This document shows positions 10,669 to 22,400 of a DNA stretch of 64,000 nucleotides, one piece after another. Both the position numbers and the translations under genes were made by a program. Positions within the stretch are counted from its first letter, which is position 1. Each line of letters begins with the position of its first letter. The DNA lies in assembly GCA_030278955.1 (NCBI GenBank), contig JAOANR010000005.1:29007849-29071848 (forward strand), written 5' to 3'. The notes under the pieces are model-generated. The model had not been told where the DNA came from. It saw nothing but the letters and a program-made list of their open reading frames with translations, and did not search any database. Source of the stretch: Hygrophila difformis (Eukaryota; Streptophyta; Magnoliopsida; Lamiales; Acanthaceae).

Positions 10669-11886
10669 ATGGCAGATACTTCTGACAACGCCATGATGGA
10701 CTTACTGAGGAGCCTCAATGCGAGCATGCTTGAGATAAAGCAGGATTTCAATTCCAAGTTTGACCACTTAGATCAGAAAATTGAAATTCTGACTGAAAGT
10801 GTCAATCACTTGGATGAGAAATTTGATAGATTAACTGAGAAGGATAAAGTGCAAGGACACAAAGCTAAAATTTTACCCGCGAAGCTTGATGGTAAAATTG
10901 AGGAAGACTCATGCAGCACCTCTTCCTCCACTGACGAGCCTTCTGCGGTACAGGTTAAATTTGTCCATAATTCCGTAAAGCTCCCAAGGGTACATTCTTA
11001 CCATTTTTCTAACCTGATGATACCCAATGAATTTCCAGTTCATGAGCAACATAGTTCAGATGATAATTGCATAATTTCTGAATCATATTCTGAATATGTT
11101 GATCCATTCTGGGAACATGTTGAAAATTTGAAACCTAATCAGTATCATTTGTACTTATTAGAAAAATTGATTTTACCTGATAAAATGCATGCTGATTATG
11201 GAAAATTTCATTGCACTGGTAGAATTCCTCTGAGTCATATGCGCTATTTAATATTTTATTTGGGACTGAAAGGATTCAGAGTGCACTTGCGAGCTCATCA
11301 TTTTCCACCATCAAAATGGAGATCCTTCCATGGTCGTAAACGAGAATCATTTGACTATAAAGATCTGTCTCAAGCTAAGCATGTGGGATTTAATCCAGGT
11401 GATTTTGTTCCAATTCTTGAAAATTTTAAATCAGATTTTAAAAGAATGACGACTGCTGCATCTAATGAAAATAATTATTTTTGCAGGAAATTAAATTCTG
11501 GAGTTGAACCCGTGAGCAGTCTGCAATTTATTCTCAATGGAGATTCTACGCAAGAGTATGATTATCCGATGAACTCTACTGCAATATTTTCCCTATCAGC
11601 TTTGGAGTCCAAAGCTTTTCAAGGGGGAGAGTATGACATGGATGTCCGGACCAACCCGAGTGATAGAAAATCCGACCCGGGTATGCGGAATTTACGGAAT
11701 AATATTTTATGTCATCCGGAAGAATTAATTATGAAAGAAGCGGAAGAATTAAAACTGTTCATGGAAGAGACGGATAAAGGAAGACCACCGGGACCTTACC
11801 GGAGTATCGCCGGAATTCTGCCGGGATCCGGCGAGTCAACACCGGTCAACGGCCGCCTCCGACCGATCAAAGAAGAAAGGGGCTAG
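10669..11886 (+). CDS. Unknown 405-aa protein of element C, shares a domain with the D protein
   Basis: I do not recognise a named family. The start (MADTSDNAM) follows the T-rich stretch that precedes the start in all elements here. Residues about 1-60 look like a coiled coil (LEIKQDF, FDHLDQKIEIL, DHLDEKF-type heptads), resembling the N-terminus of the E protein. Residues about 105-117 (LPRVHSYHFSNL) and 145-226 (DPFWE, LLEKLILPDKM, IPLSHM, then LRAHHF) are clearly conserved in the D protein (element at 30401-51923). Residues about 270-320 include CRKLNSG and SALESKAFQGG and match the region before the polypurine tract of E. There is no zinc knuckle, protease, RT or integrase. The last 84 residues or so lie in the LTR. 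A structural, Gag-like or RNA-binding role is possible but is inference. Confidence 0.7.
   Translation: MADTSDNAMMDLLRSLNASMLEIKQDFNSKFDHLDQKIEILTESVNHLDEKFDRLTEKDKVQGHKAKILPAKLDGKIEEDSCSTSSSTDEPSAVQVKFVHNSVKLPRVHSYHFSNLMIPNEFPVHEQHSSDDNCIISESYSEYVDPFWEHVENLKPNQYHLYLLEKLILPDKMHADYGKFHCTGRIPLSHMRYLIFYLGLKGFRVHLRAHHFPPSKWRSFHGRKRESFDYKDLSQAKHVGFNPGDFVPILENFKSDFKRMTTAASNENNYFCRKLNSGVEPVSSLQFILNGDSTQEYDYPMNSTAIFSLSALESKAFQGGEYDMDVRTNPSDRKSDPGMRNLRNNILCHPEELIMKEAEELKLFMEETDKGRPPGPYRSIAGILPGSGESTPVNGRLRPIKEERG
11598..11633 (+). other. Hairpin plus polypurine tract (C)
   Basis: AGCTTTGGAGTCCAAAGCT (11598-11616) is a perfect inverted repeat with 9-bp arms around one base. The polypurine tract AAGGGGGAGAG starts at 11621 and leads to the LTR at 11634. 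Confidence 0.8.
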
Positions 11887-11892
11887 AGATAT

Positions 11893-12154
11893 TGGGCCTG
11901 ATTTAATTAATTCAAGAAATATTATTTGTGGCCCAACTCCAATTAGAGCTCAACAATTAAAAGAGAACTGGTCCATTGATCCAACAATTGTCCTTTGCTG
12001 CAGCCCGGCCCAATCCTACAGCAAGCCCATGCCTCCAGCCGGCCCATCGATCTACAAGCCCAAAACTCTCTTCCTTAAAACTTTGTGCGGCCCATCACTC
12101 TCCAACTCCATTCGGCCCATATCCAACCGATCGGCCCAGTTGCAAAGGAGCCCA
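11893..12154 (+). promoter_or_regulatory. Cluster of about ten TGGGCY (site II) motifs in the C LTR
   Basis: TGGGCC or its complements GGCCCA/AGCCCA occur about ten times in 262 bp, upstream of the LTR TATA box. In plants this motif is bound by TCP factors and marks promoters of genes active in dividing cells. Element E has a matching cluster and the F LTR has several copies. Confidence 0.55.
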
Positions 12155-13238
12155 AGATCGGACCGACCCATCTCCAATGCCAATCAAGACCTGGTCCAGC
12201 CCGCGCCTTCCGTCCTCCTCCGTTGCCGACGCCGATCACCTTCTCCGGCAAGAACCTCCTCCTCCGTTCTCTTTCCGGCAGTGGAGTCCCCTCGTCTTTC
12301 TAGTCTCCTCCGTCGTCATGGTCGCCGACTCATCATCACCACCATTCCATCATCTTCCTCCGTCGGCCGTTCAACTCCAACAGCCGCCAGCCATCTCAAC
12401 CATCTTCCCCGCCAACCAGCAGCTCCGACCAAGCCATCTTCAGCAGCCATCATATCACTGGCCTCCCCCATCTCCGTCTACCCAAGTTCAAATGGATCAG
12501 CGTCGTCCTCGTCGGCAACAACCATCAACTCCGGCCAAGTGTTTCTTCAACTCCGGTCATCTTCTCCAACGAAGAAACCCCCAAATTATCCTCCGGCGAG
12601 CCTCCACCAGTTGTTGTTTCATTCCTCCGATCATCGCCCGAAGCTGCTACCCTCCACAGCTCATTCCGGCCATCCCGAAAACCGCAACTATGCCGAAGAG
12701 CAAAATCCCGATTTGCCGCCGCAAGCTTCCTTCTCCGGCCAAGCACCATTTCACCATTGTTTCCCGTCGCCCCAAGGTCACGGCCAAGCTCCCACCTCCG
12801 TTGGTCATCTCACTATCAAGAGGGAGCTCCATCTCCGGCCAACTTCCATCCCGCGACCACCATTGTCACGTCCGGCCGTTTCAGTCACCGCTACTTGTGC
12901 CCAGCCATTCCCCCTCCACTCCGGCAGTCTCCTCCATTACCGCCGGCCAGTGTCTCCGTCGGAAGAAGCACCCGCAGCAGCCTGTCGCAAGAGGAGTTCC
13001 CGTGGCGCGAGACCTCCGAAGCCTCACCTGTCGCGAAGCTCTTGTCTCGCGACAGCATGTTTCACGCCAAGGATGAGCTTCGGGACTAGGAGTCTCCAAT
13101 TTGAATCCATGTGCTTGGCGACACGCTCAACAATCCACCTGTTTAATTTATTTTGGCACTTGTTTAATTAGTTGTAATGGATTGATTAAAGCCCCTAATT
13201 AAGTGTTTAGTTTTTAATCATTGTACTTAGGGTTTGCC

Positions 13239-13247
13239 TATATATAT
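13239..13247 (+). promoter_or_regulatory. TATA box of the C LTR
   Basis: TATATATAT sits between GGTTTGCC and GGCTTCCC, a weaker form of the inverted-repeat layout seen in A and E. It lies 159 bp before the LTR end. Confidence 0.65.
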
Positions 13248-13405
13248 GGCTTCCCCCAACTTCATTCTCACCTTTTGAAATATTATTGAACATTTTGCTT
13301 GAAAGCATATATCAATTTATTCTTGAGGTCATTTGAGAGTTTGTGGGAACCGAAAACCCTCACCTATCTTCAATCTATTCGATTTCTTTGCTTCGATCCA
13401 TGGCA

Positions 13406-13923
13406 CGTAATTTAGCTTATAAGCTTGTTGGGCTCTATCCCTTATGGGATTAATTAAGCCCATTAACTTTGTTTATTTTCTTAGTTAGCTTGGTTAGGCC
13501 CATTAGGGTTGTTTACTTTCCTAGCCTTGTTTATTTTCTTAATTGGGTTGTTTAAAGCCTTGTAGTGTTGGTGGGCCTATATATAGTCCCTCCAACCCTA
13601 GTTGTAATTACTTTGAATTTGAATGAAATTCATATTTCTTGAATACAAAGTCACCTTGAGAGCCCCTTTCAAAGTGCTCTCAAACTTCTTGTGAAATCTT
13701 CCTTTGGAACTTCACACCATTGAATCGGGAACCTAGTTTCAATGGAATTAATGGATGATGCAATCGAAGGAGACCACTTGTCTTGATTTAGTTCAAGTCC
13801 CTTGGTAAGTTTGGTTCAACTTCATCCATAGGCTTCACTATCTTCATATTTGTTCTTCTTTTCGTTCTTCTTCTTTCTCCCCCGAATCCGGATATTGTCT
13901 TCAACAAGTATCGGTCTACGGCA
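13406..13923 (+). repeat. 3' portion of a further LTR (element F)
   Basis: This stretch has LTR features: TGGGCY motifs, TATATATA at 13578-13585, a GAATGAAAT signal near 13620 and an end in CGGCA at 13923, directly against the tandem array. Its 5' part is cut off by element C. F was therefore probably inserted in the array before C entered F; the following CCTGT would be its target duplication. No partner copy is visible, so this is by analogy. Confidence 0.55.
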
Positions 13924-16261
13924 CCTGTCGGTAAAACGTTGCCCGTCGGTGGTATTTCGGTAAAATGGTGCCCATCGGGTGGCCTATCGGCAAAACAGTG
14001 CTCCTCGGGTGGTATGTAGGTAAAACGATGCCCGTCTATAAAACGGTGCCCGTCGGTGGCCTGTCGGTAGAACAATGCCCGTCGGGGGCATTTCGATAAA
14101 ACGGTGCCCGTCGTGTGGCCTCTCCGTAAAACGGTGCCCGTCGGGTGGCCTGTCGGTAAAACGGTGCCCGTCGGGGTATTTCGGTAAAACGGTGCACAAC
14201 GGGTGGCCTGTCAGTAAATCGGTGCCCGTCGGGTGGCCTGTCGGCAAAAGAGTGCCCGCCGGGTGGTATGTCGGTAAAACGAGGCCCGTCGGGAGTATTT
14301 CGGTAAAACGGTGCCCGTCGGGTGGCCTGTCAGTAAAACGGTGCCCGTCGGGTGGCTTGTCGGTAAAACAGTGCCCGTCGGGGCATTTCGGTAAAACGGC
14401 GCCTATCGGTTGGCCTGTCGGTAAAACGGGCCCGTCGGTGGCCTGTGTAAAACGGTGCCCATCGGGGGTATTTCGGTAAAACGGTGCCCGTCCGGTGGCC
14501 TGCTAGTAAAACTGTGCCCGTCAGGTGGCCTGTCGGTAAAACGGTGCCCGTCGGGGGTATTACGGTAATACGTTGCCCGTGGGTGGTATTTGGGTAAAAC
14601 GGTGCCCGTCGGGTGGCCTTTCAGTAAAACGATGCCCGTCGGCTGGCCTATCGGCAAAACAGTGCCCCTCGCGTGGTATGTCGGTAAAACGATGCCCGAC
14701 GATAAAACGGTGCCCCACGGTGCCCTGTCGGTAAAACGGTGCCCGTCGGGGGCATTTCGGTAAAACGGTGCCCGTCGATGGCCTTTCGATAAAACGATGC
14801 ACGTCCTGGGAATTTCGGTAAAACGGTTCCCGTCGGCTGGCGTATCCGTAAAATGGTGCCCTTCGGGTGGCCGGGTATTTCGTTAAAACGGTGACCGTCG
14901 GGTGGCCTGTCAGTAAAACGGTCCCCGTCGGGTGGCCTATCGGCAAAATAGTGCCCCTCGGGTGGTATGTCGGTAAAACGATGCCCATCGATAAAACGGT
15001 GCCCCTTGGTGGCCTGTCGGTAAAACGGTGCCCGTCGGGGGCACTTCGGTAAAACGGTGCCCGTCGGTGGCCTATCGGTAAAACGATGCCCGTCGGGAGC
15101 ATTTCGGTAAAACGGTGCCCGTCGGTGACCTGTCGATAAAACGATGCCCGTCGCTGGCATTTCGGTAAACAGTTCCCGTCGGCTGGCCTGTCCGTAAAAC
15201 GGTGCCTGTCGGGTGGCCGGGTATTTCGTTAAAATGGTGACCGTCGGGTGGCCTGTCAGTAAAACGGTGCCCGTCGGGTGGCCTGTCGGCAAAATAGTGT
15301 CCGTCGGGTGGTATGTCGGTAAAACGATGCCCGTCGATAAAACGGTGCCTGTCGGTGGCCTGTCGGTAAAACGATGCCCGTCGGGGGTATTTTGGTAAAA
15401 TGTTGCCCGTCGTGTGGCCTGTCAGTAAAAGGGTGCCCGTCGGGTGGCCTGTCAGTAAAACGGTGCCCGTCGCGGGTATTTCGGTAAAACGGTGCCCGTC
15501 GGGTGGCCCGTCGATAAAACGGTGCCCGTCGGTGGGAGCATTTCGGTAAAACAGAGCCCATTGGTTGGCCTGTCAGTAAAACGGTGCCTGTCGGGTGGCC
15601 TGTCGGTAAAACGTTGCCCGTCGGTGGTATTTCAGTAAAACGGTGCCCGTTTGGTGGCCTGTTAGAAAAACGGTGCCCGTCGGGTGGCCTGTCAGTAAAA
15701 CGTTGCCAGTCGGTGGTATTTCGGTAAAACGGTGCCCGTCGGGTGGCTTTTCAGTAAAACGGTGCCCGTCGGGTGGGGGCATTTCGGTAAAACGGTGCTC
15801 ATTGGGTGGCCTGTTAGTAAAACGGTGCCCGTCGGGTGGCCTGTCGGTAAAACGTTGCCCGTCGGTGGTATTTCGGTAAAATGGTGCCCGTCGGGTGGCC
15901 TATCGGCAAAACAGTGCTCCTCGGGTGGTATGTAGGTAAAACGATGCCCGTCTATAAAACGGTGCCCGTCGGTGGCCTGTCGGTAGAACAATGCCCGTCG
16001 GAGGCATTTCGATAAAACGGTGCCCGTCGTGTGGCCTCTCCGTAAAACGGTGCCCGTCGGGTGGCCTGTCGGTAAAACGGTGCCCGTCGGGGTATTTCGG
16101 TAAAACGGTGCACAACGGGTGGCCTGTCAGTAAATCGGTGCCCGTTGGGTGGCCTGTCGGCAAAAGAGTGCCCGCCGGGTGGTATGTCGGTAAAACGAGG
16201 CCCGTCGGGAGTATTTCGGTAAAACGGTGCCCGTCGGGTGGCCTGTCAGTAAAACGGTGCC
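13924..16261 (+). repeat. Tandem array, block 1 (about 30-bp monomers)
   Basis: Monomers of mostly 29-30 bp share a constant part, GGTAAAACGGTGCCCGTCGG, and a variable linker taken from a small set: GTGGCCTGTC, GGGCATTTC, GTGGTATTTC, GTGGTATGTC, GTGGCCTATCGGC, or a short ATAAAACG form. The linker order repeats every 346-348 bp (for example GGCCGGGTATTTCGTT at 14869 and about 346 bp later). The block stops at the GTGCC duplication of element B. Open frames in several phases follow from the repeat and do not support a protein. Confidence 0.93.
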
Positions 16262-17816
16262 TGACATGGATGCCCCGACGGTCAACGCGATGGTCAACAT
16301 TGCAATCCCATATTTCGGTGAAGGACCAAAGACGAGAGCTAGAATCAACAAGTTCATTCATGCCTTGGAGAATTATATAAAGCAAGGAAGTTCAATTGAG
16401 GAAGAACAAGAGGAAGCACACGTGGCAGCAGGCTGTTCGGTCACGTCGTCGTATTTCAACGTTCCCGAAAATGCGATTTCAAGGCTTGGTTGGAAAGGCG
16501 ACGTTCTAAGGATCGCGTGGGCTTTTGAATCGCCTCAATCGGAGTTCTAGAACTCCGGGAAACGTATCCTTAACATACGCTAAATAAAGGGGTCATGAAA
16601 GGGAGACAAGAAACCATGATTTCTATTACATCTTCCTTAAACAAACCTAGTCAAGTTTAAACAACCTTAAACGAGTTTTGGATGATATATCATACTTTGA
16701 TAATCATGATTATGAACTTGATTAAGTACTAAACATCTCTTAATGACTTCTAATCTTGTTTTGAAGGTGTTAAGGACAACCGAAGAACACTTACATGCCT
16801 TAGTCTTTTGATATATCTTTTCCCTTGCTTTGTTCCTATGCTATGTCATTATAAGTGCTTTGTTCTTATGAAATTTCCCATCTTTTATAGGCATAGGGCG
16901 AGATTGGAAGCAACAAAGCATTGCCGAAGCTCACAAATAACTTCAGCAAAGTTCATCACATGGCGTGAAGAGAAGTGATATAGCGAGGAGGAAAGTCTGG
17001 ACAGTGCGAGAGGATTCCGTCACAATCCACGCGATGTTCAGTATATCGCGAGGAAGAGATCAGTATATCGCGAGCAAAGTTCTGGACATATCGCGAGCAT
17101 TTCATCACATCGCGAGCAAAGTTCAGTACATGGCGGGAAGGAAGCTTTGAAGTGGAAGTTACTTCACTTGCAACTTGTTGAGAAGGTCACCACTAAAGAA
17201 GGGGGAAACTTGTCACCTCTTGAGGAGGTCATATGTAACTTCCTTTGTTGACTTTTAAGGCATTAAGTGGGAGAGTGTAACTTCCCTTGTAACTTGTTTA
17301 CCTCTTTAGTAGGTCATCTTTACTTGTAATCATAGGTCACTCCTATCCTCCCTCCATCTATAAATAGGGGATGACTTGAATTCATTTGTAATCTTTCAAC
17401 CTTTTGATCATTTGTAAAACTTGAGATTTTTCTCATTTGGAATGAAATATTCCTTCTTCTTTTCTTTCAATTTTCGTCACTTGTGAAGGGTGAGAAAATG
17501 AGAGACGTTTAGCCTACGTGAGGGCGTGAAATCGGGTGAAGCTTGGAGTAGCTTTGTTCGTGGAGACGAGGAATGGACGTCCTCGGGTTCCCTCGGTCGA
17601 TTGCTCGATTTGGAGTGGATGAGGCCATGTAGAAGGCATTGGTTGCTTCCATCGAGATCGTGTCATGAGGCTAAGTCCGCTATCCTTTCAATTCCGCATT
17701 ATTTTCTCTTTTTCCATCGGATCGCAACTCTCAAACTCTGATCTCTTCTCCGCTTAGGATATATGTGCGATTCGACTTTGTTGTTGTTTTTCGATCATCC
17801 ATAAGGATCCATGGCA
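16262..17816 (+). repeat. Element B 5' LTR
   Basis: It runs from TGACATGGATGCC to CCATGGCA and is 1555 bp long. It encodes the last part of the polyprotein (stop near 16550), two GGTCAA boxes (16280-16297), repeated ATCGCGAG motifs (about 16975-17125) and TATAAATA at 17359-17366. A GGAATGAAAT signal follows near 17440. Confidence 0.96.
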
Positions 17817-17829
17817 TTAGTTTTAAATT

Positions 17830-17841
17830 TGGTATCAGAGC
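17830..17841 (+). other. Primer-binding site, initiator tRNA-Met type (B)
   Basis: TGGTATCAGAGC, 13 bp after the 5' LTR. Confidence 0.93.
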
Positions 17842-19130
17842 ATGGTATGGATTGATCATTCGTTTTATTTTCGTTTAGATATCATAAAAATACCAAAAAT
17901 TTCGTCATTTCCGTTTGCTTGAAAATTTGCTACTGTTTTGCCGTTTTTCCGCATCGTTTCTTGTTCAAATCTGGTGTTTCTTGTGCCTATCTTCAAATTC
18001 AGATCGTGAACTTCAGTTTAGGCACTTGAATGACTTGTTTTGCTTACGTATTGCTTGAGATATCGTCGATTTGAAAATTCTGCCATCTTGTCAATTTTGT
18101 GCGATTTTGTTTGCTTGACCTCTAAGTGTTACAAGTTATTTCCTTGTATTCAATTGCAATATTTTGAGTGATTGACATTGTTGAAAGTAGTTCGTATGTA
18201 TCACTTGTTGAAAATTGATATGCAATTGTATGCTTGAGACGAAGTGGTCACATTGGAACTTGGCACATCAAGTTGGAGATCGACATATCGAGTCGGGAAT
18301 TCACACTTGTGTTGTTTTGGACTCAAGCTCACGCTTTGATAATCCAATTCACACTTAAAAACAACAAGCTTAACGCTTTGTTACTTGGACAAGCTTCTCG
18401 CTTTGTGCCTTGTACAAACGTTTAACGCGTTGTTTTGACGCTGAAGGTTTGAACCTACACTTAGTCAAATTCGGAAGCCTAGTTCCTCGCGATGTCTTCA
18501 CAAGCCTCGCTTTGTTAAATATCGCGAGCCACAAGCCTCGCTTTGTTAAATATCGCGAGCCTCAAGACTTGATCTTTCCGATCCGCACACTCCTCGCGTT
18601 GTTACCCTCGCTTTGTTTCTTATTGAAGCCGCGAGTTTCGCTCCTCGCTTTGTTCTTGTACTTTGTTGATTGGTTGTATTTTCATTCACGCCTTATTTTG
18701 TTTGGTTGTAAGTTGTTACTATTGTTAAATTGTAACTACTAGGCCAAGTAAAAAGGCTATATTAAAAAAAAAAAAAAAAAAAAAGGAAAAATATACTTGA
18801 AAAGGCAACACTCAACAACATCTATAGCAAAAGCCGAGTTGTTGGAAAAGGCACTCTCATTGTTGAAAAGCCGAGAGTTTGAAAAAAAAAAAAAAAATTA
18901 TAAAGCGGGTGGCCTAGTAAGCTTTGTAAGCATTGTATACTTTTGTCTTTTGTTGTATTTTGGTTGAAGGTTACTTTCACCGCCGGAGTTACTATTCCTC
19001 GCCGGAAGTTACTGTTCATTCGCCGGAGTTACTGTTCACTCATCGGATCAACGTACATTGCATTGATTTTGAATACTTGTGTGCATTGTTCTCTTTCACT
19101 TGTTCATTTGCTTGAAATTTGCATGCTTGT

Positions 19131-19199
19131 ATCACTTCCGCGCTTAATTTTTGATTGAGTCGAACTTTGATATAAGATTCATATCATAGTGCGTACGTA
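19131..19199 (+). promoter_or_regulatory. Conserved leader motif block, B copy
   Basis: ATCACTTCCGCGC is followed by TTGAGTCGAAC (19155-19165) and a tail with CATAGTGCGT. The core lies about 252 nt before the gag ATG. Conservation here matters most because the rest of the B leader differs from the other families. Confidence 0.5.
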
Positions 19200-19406
19200 T
19201 ATCAAGCACTCACCATTCCAAAAGAGGGCTTGGGGATTGAAATTCGAAGTCGCCGCTTGAACTTACTACTCCTAGCGGACGCCGAAGAGTGTTTGAGTGA
19301 ACATACCAAAATACACGAGCGAAACCTTACCACTTGAGTGAGATTCATTTTATTTTCTAACATTCTATACATATAGCATATTTCTACATTCTTTTGTAGG
19401 TGCAAT

Positions 19407-22400
19407 ATGGCAACTATGGAGGATTTAATGAACGCTATTACATCCTTGGGTGTAAAGATGGATTCGCAAAAAGGAGAATTGCAAAATGAAATTGGCCAAG
19501 TCAAAGGAGATATGTTGCGCTATCAATCGAATTTGGAGAAAAGGATGAATGCACATCTTCGAAATATAGAAGATGCCGCGCAAGCACAAATTCGAGAAGC
19601 TATGGGAACCACTAGTAAAACTTCTCCCATAAGGCAAAGACCGGGTAAAGGAATTGACTTGGAAAGTGATGAAGACTCGCCTAGAGTTTCACATGATGAA
19701 GAGTCACCACGTCATAACAATAGAAGGGCTGTTCGGAATGTCACGCGACAAGACGAAGGGGTTAAAGGAATTAAATTCTCTATTCCTTCATTCAAAGGTA
19801 CTAATGATCCCAACGAATTTCTTGAATGGAGAAGTCGTATGGAATTTATTTTTGCTTGTCACAATTACACCGAACGCAAGAAGCTTCAATTAGCTATTGT
19901 GGAATTTAAAGAGTATGCTCTTACGTGGTGGGAGAAAATGCAAAAGGATTGTGTTAAGTTGGGATTAGAACCAATTAATACTTGGGGAAGTTTGATTAGG
20001 ACGATGGAGCATAGATTCGTGCCTCCTATGTATAAGAGACAATTGCTTCGGAAGTTAGAATCTCTAACACAAGGGTCTAAAAGTGTTGATGAGTATTACA
20101 AAGAGATGGAGACCTTGATGTTACGAGCTCAAATCAATGAAGATGAAGAAAGCACCATGGCACGCTTCATGGAAGGTTTGAGAAAAGAGATCATGGAAAT
20201 CGTGGATTTGTATCCTCACGAGACCATCGAAGAGTTAGTGAACTTAGCTACCAAGACCGAACGCAATGTCAAGAAGAGACATCCCTCAAACTTCAAGAGC
20301 AACACAAATAGTAAGACTACCAATTCATGGGGATCGAAACCATGGAATAATGGGGCCCAAAAGGGGGCTGTTCCAAAGCCGTTTGATAAATCGAAGGATT
20401 TTCCTAAAGAGGATAAGCCGAAGACATTCAATAAAGCAAAGGATGTTACTTGCTTTAAGTGTCAAAGGAAGGGACACTATGCTAATGAGTGCCCTAACGA
20501 GAGAAAAGTTTTTGATAAAAAGAATGGCGTCATGAGAAATATTGTGATTTTGCAAGACGGAGGAATGACCTTCCTTTCGGATAGTGAGACCGAGAAAGAG
20601 GAAAATGAGGAAGGTGAGAATGAGTATGATTGTGACTATGAAGATGATGATCCTACACAAGAAGTTGATCACGTCGGAGAAATAGAAGACGAACTTTCTA
20701 TTGTTGCTATGAGATCCTTAAGTGCATTAAAGGAAAATGTTGATGGGGATCGTGTTAAGGATCAACGGGAAAATTTGTTTCATACAAAGTGCAAAATCAT
20801 GGGACACATGGCCGCGGTTATAGTTGACAACGGGAGTTGTACAAATGCCGTGTCTTGGGACGTCATTGATAAATGTGGAATTAAATCGAGTCCACATCCG
20901 AAACCGTATCACTTGCAATGGATGAATCAAGGTGGAGAAATGAAAGTCACCAAGCAAGCACTTGTTCCTATATGCATAAGTTCCTATGAAGAAGACGTGC
21001 TTTGTGATATCATTCCTATGACCGCATGTCATATACTTCTTGGGAGACCTTGGCAATCGGATCATGGAGTCATCTATGATGGCAAGCTCAATACCATCCG
21101 ATTCATGCACAAAGGAAAGAGGATAGAGATTTCATCATTGTCTTTAAAGCAAGTGAGGGCGGATCAAGAGAAACTTAAGGCTAAGATCAAAGCCAAAACT
21201 AAAGCTAAAGCTAAAGCAAAGGGCGAAAGTTCATCATCTCCTATGCTTACATCGATTAAAGAGTTGAAGCATGAGCTATCACATACTCCACAGGGAAGTA
21301 TTTTTCTTATGGTTTGTAAAGATGCCGTTACTTCTAACGAACATGATACTTCTTTGTCTAATTTTCCTATTACTTTTGCTAGGATGCTTGAGGAAAATCA
21401 AGATGTCTATCCCGAAGAGCTACCTGCGGGATTACCACCTATTAGAGGCATTGAACATAAGATCGATTTCACACCAGGATCTTCAATTCCAAATAGGCCA
21501 GCCTATAGGATGAATCCGGAAGAGACAAAGGAAGTACAAAAGCAAGTTCAAGAGCTTTTGGATAAAGGATGGGTTCGAGAATCCATGTCACCTTGTGCGG
21601 TGCCCGTGTTACTTGTTCCTAAAAAGGATGGCTCATGGAGAATGTGTGTTGATTGTAGGGCGGTAAATGCCATTACCATTAAATACCGACACCCTATACC
21701 ACGTTTAGACGACATGTTGGATGAGATCAATGGAGCGGTCATCTTTTCCAAGATTGATCTACGGAGTGGCTACCACCAAATTCGCATGGAACCAGGTGAT
21801 GAGTGGAAAACCGCATTCAAAACAAAACTTGGTTTGTATGAATGGTTGGTAATGCCATTCGGCCTTACTAATGCTCCTTCTACCTTCATGCGATTAATGA
21901 ATCATACTTTAAGAGAATATATTGGTAAATTTGTGGTTGTTTACTTTGATGATATTCTGATATATTCTAGGTCCGAAGAAGAGCATGTTGAGCATGTGCG
22001 AAAAGTTTTTGGAAAGCTTCGAGAAGCTCAACTCTATGCTAATTTTAAGAAATGTATCTTTCATCTTAATGAGGTTATTTTCCTTGGTTTTGTAGTAAGC
22101 AAGGATGGTTTGAAAGTTGATAATGAAAAGGTAAAGGCCATTCAAGAATGGACCGCGCCTACCAATGTTGGAGAAATTCGAAGATTTCTTGGCATGTGTG
22201 GTTTCTTTAGGCGTTTTGTGCCTAATTTTAGCATCATTGCCGCGCCTCTTACTTCACTGCTGAAGAAGGACGTCGCGTACATATGGAAACCGCATCATCA
22301 GGAAGCATTTGAGCTATTAAAGTCTAAATTGATTAGTGCACCAATACTTGCATTGCCTAATTTTGATGTTCCTTTTGAACTTGAGTGTGACGCTTCAGGT

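Larger units (their letters stand above)
9901..13405 (+). mobile_element. Element C: non-autonomous LTR retrotransposon, 3' part
   Basis: A leader homologous to those of D and E, one 405-aa frame, a polypurine tract and a 1772-bp 3' LTR are visible, with no RT or integrase. The 5' LTR and the first part of the leader are missing. They are either deleted or left of the window beyond element A, which would mean A inserted into C. The 3' end GGCA at 13405 is followed by CGTAA, a possible target duplication that cannot be paired here. Confidence 0.75.
11634..13405 (+). repeat. Element C 3' LTR
   Basis: It runs from TGACATGG after the polypurine tract to CCATGGCA at 13401-13405 and spans 1772 bp. 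No second copy is in the window, so the ends rest on TG...CA and comparison with B and E. Its U3 has two GTCAAC boxes (11833-11852), a dense GGCCCA cluster, TCGCGA/TGTCGCG motifs near 12980-13060 and a TATA box. The long proline/serine-rich frames at 11976-13171 lie in two different reading frames and look like by-products of C-rich sequence. Confidence 0.8.
17817..19406 (+). other. Element B leader
   Basis: About 1.6 kb without a convincing gene. It has a 31-bp tandem duplication ending in ATCGCGAG (18499-18560), two A tracts (18764-18784 and 18882-18897), and three 20-24-bp units of CGCCGGAGTTACTGTTC type (about 18979-19041). It does not share the CCATTTGG/CTAGGGG blocks of A, D and E. It ends with TTCTAAC (19355-19361) and TTTTGTAGG before the ATG. 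Confidence 0.75.

Noticed and set aside
11976..13171. 366- and 380-codon frames in the C LTR
   Set aside because: They overlap in different phases, are rich in P, S and R as expected from C-rich promoter DNA, and have no homologous frame in the related E LTR.
13406..13923. Host promoter and first exon of a plant gene
   Set aside because: TATA, TGGGCY and GAATGAAAT spacing and the CGGCA end match LTRs better, and there is no frame. An LTR is more likely, though no second copy is in view.
13924..16261. CRISPR-like alternation of constant and variable parts
   Set aside because: The variable parts come from a set of about six and recur in the same order; they are not unique spacers. This is a higher-order satellite in a plant genome.
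18764..18897. A tracts in the B leader as the tail of an inserted retrogene or SINE
   Set aside because: No target duplication, no upstream gene body and no Pol III boxes were seen; they look like simple repeats in the leader.
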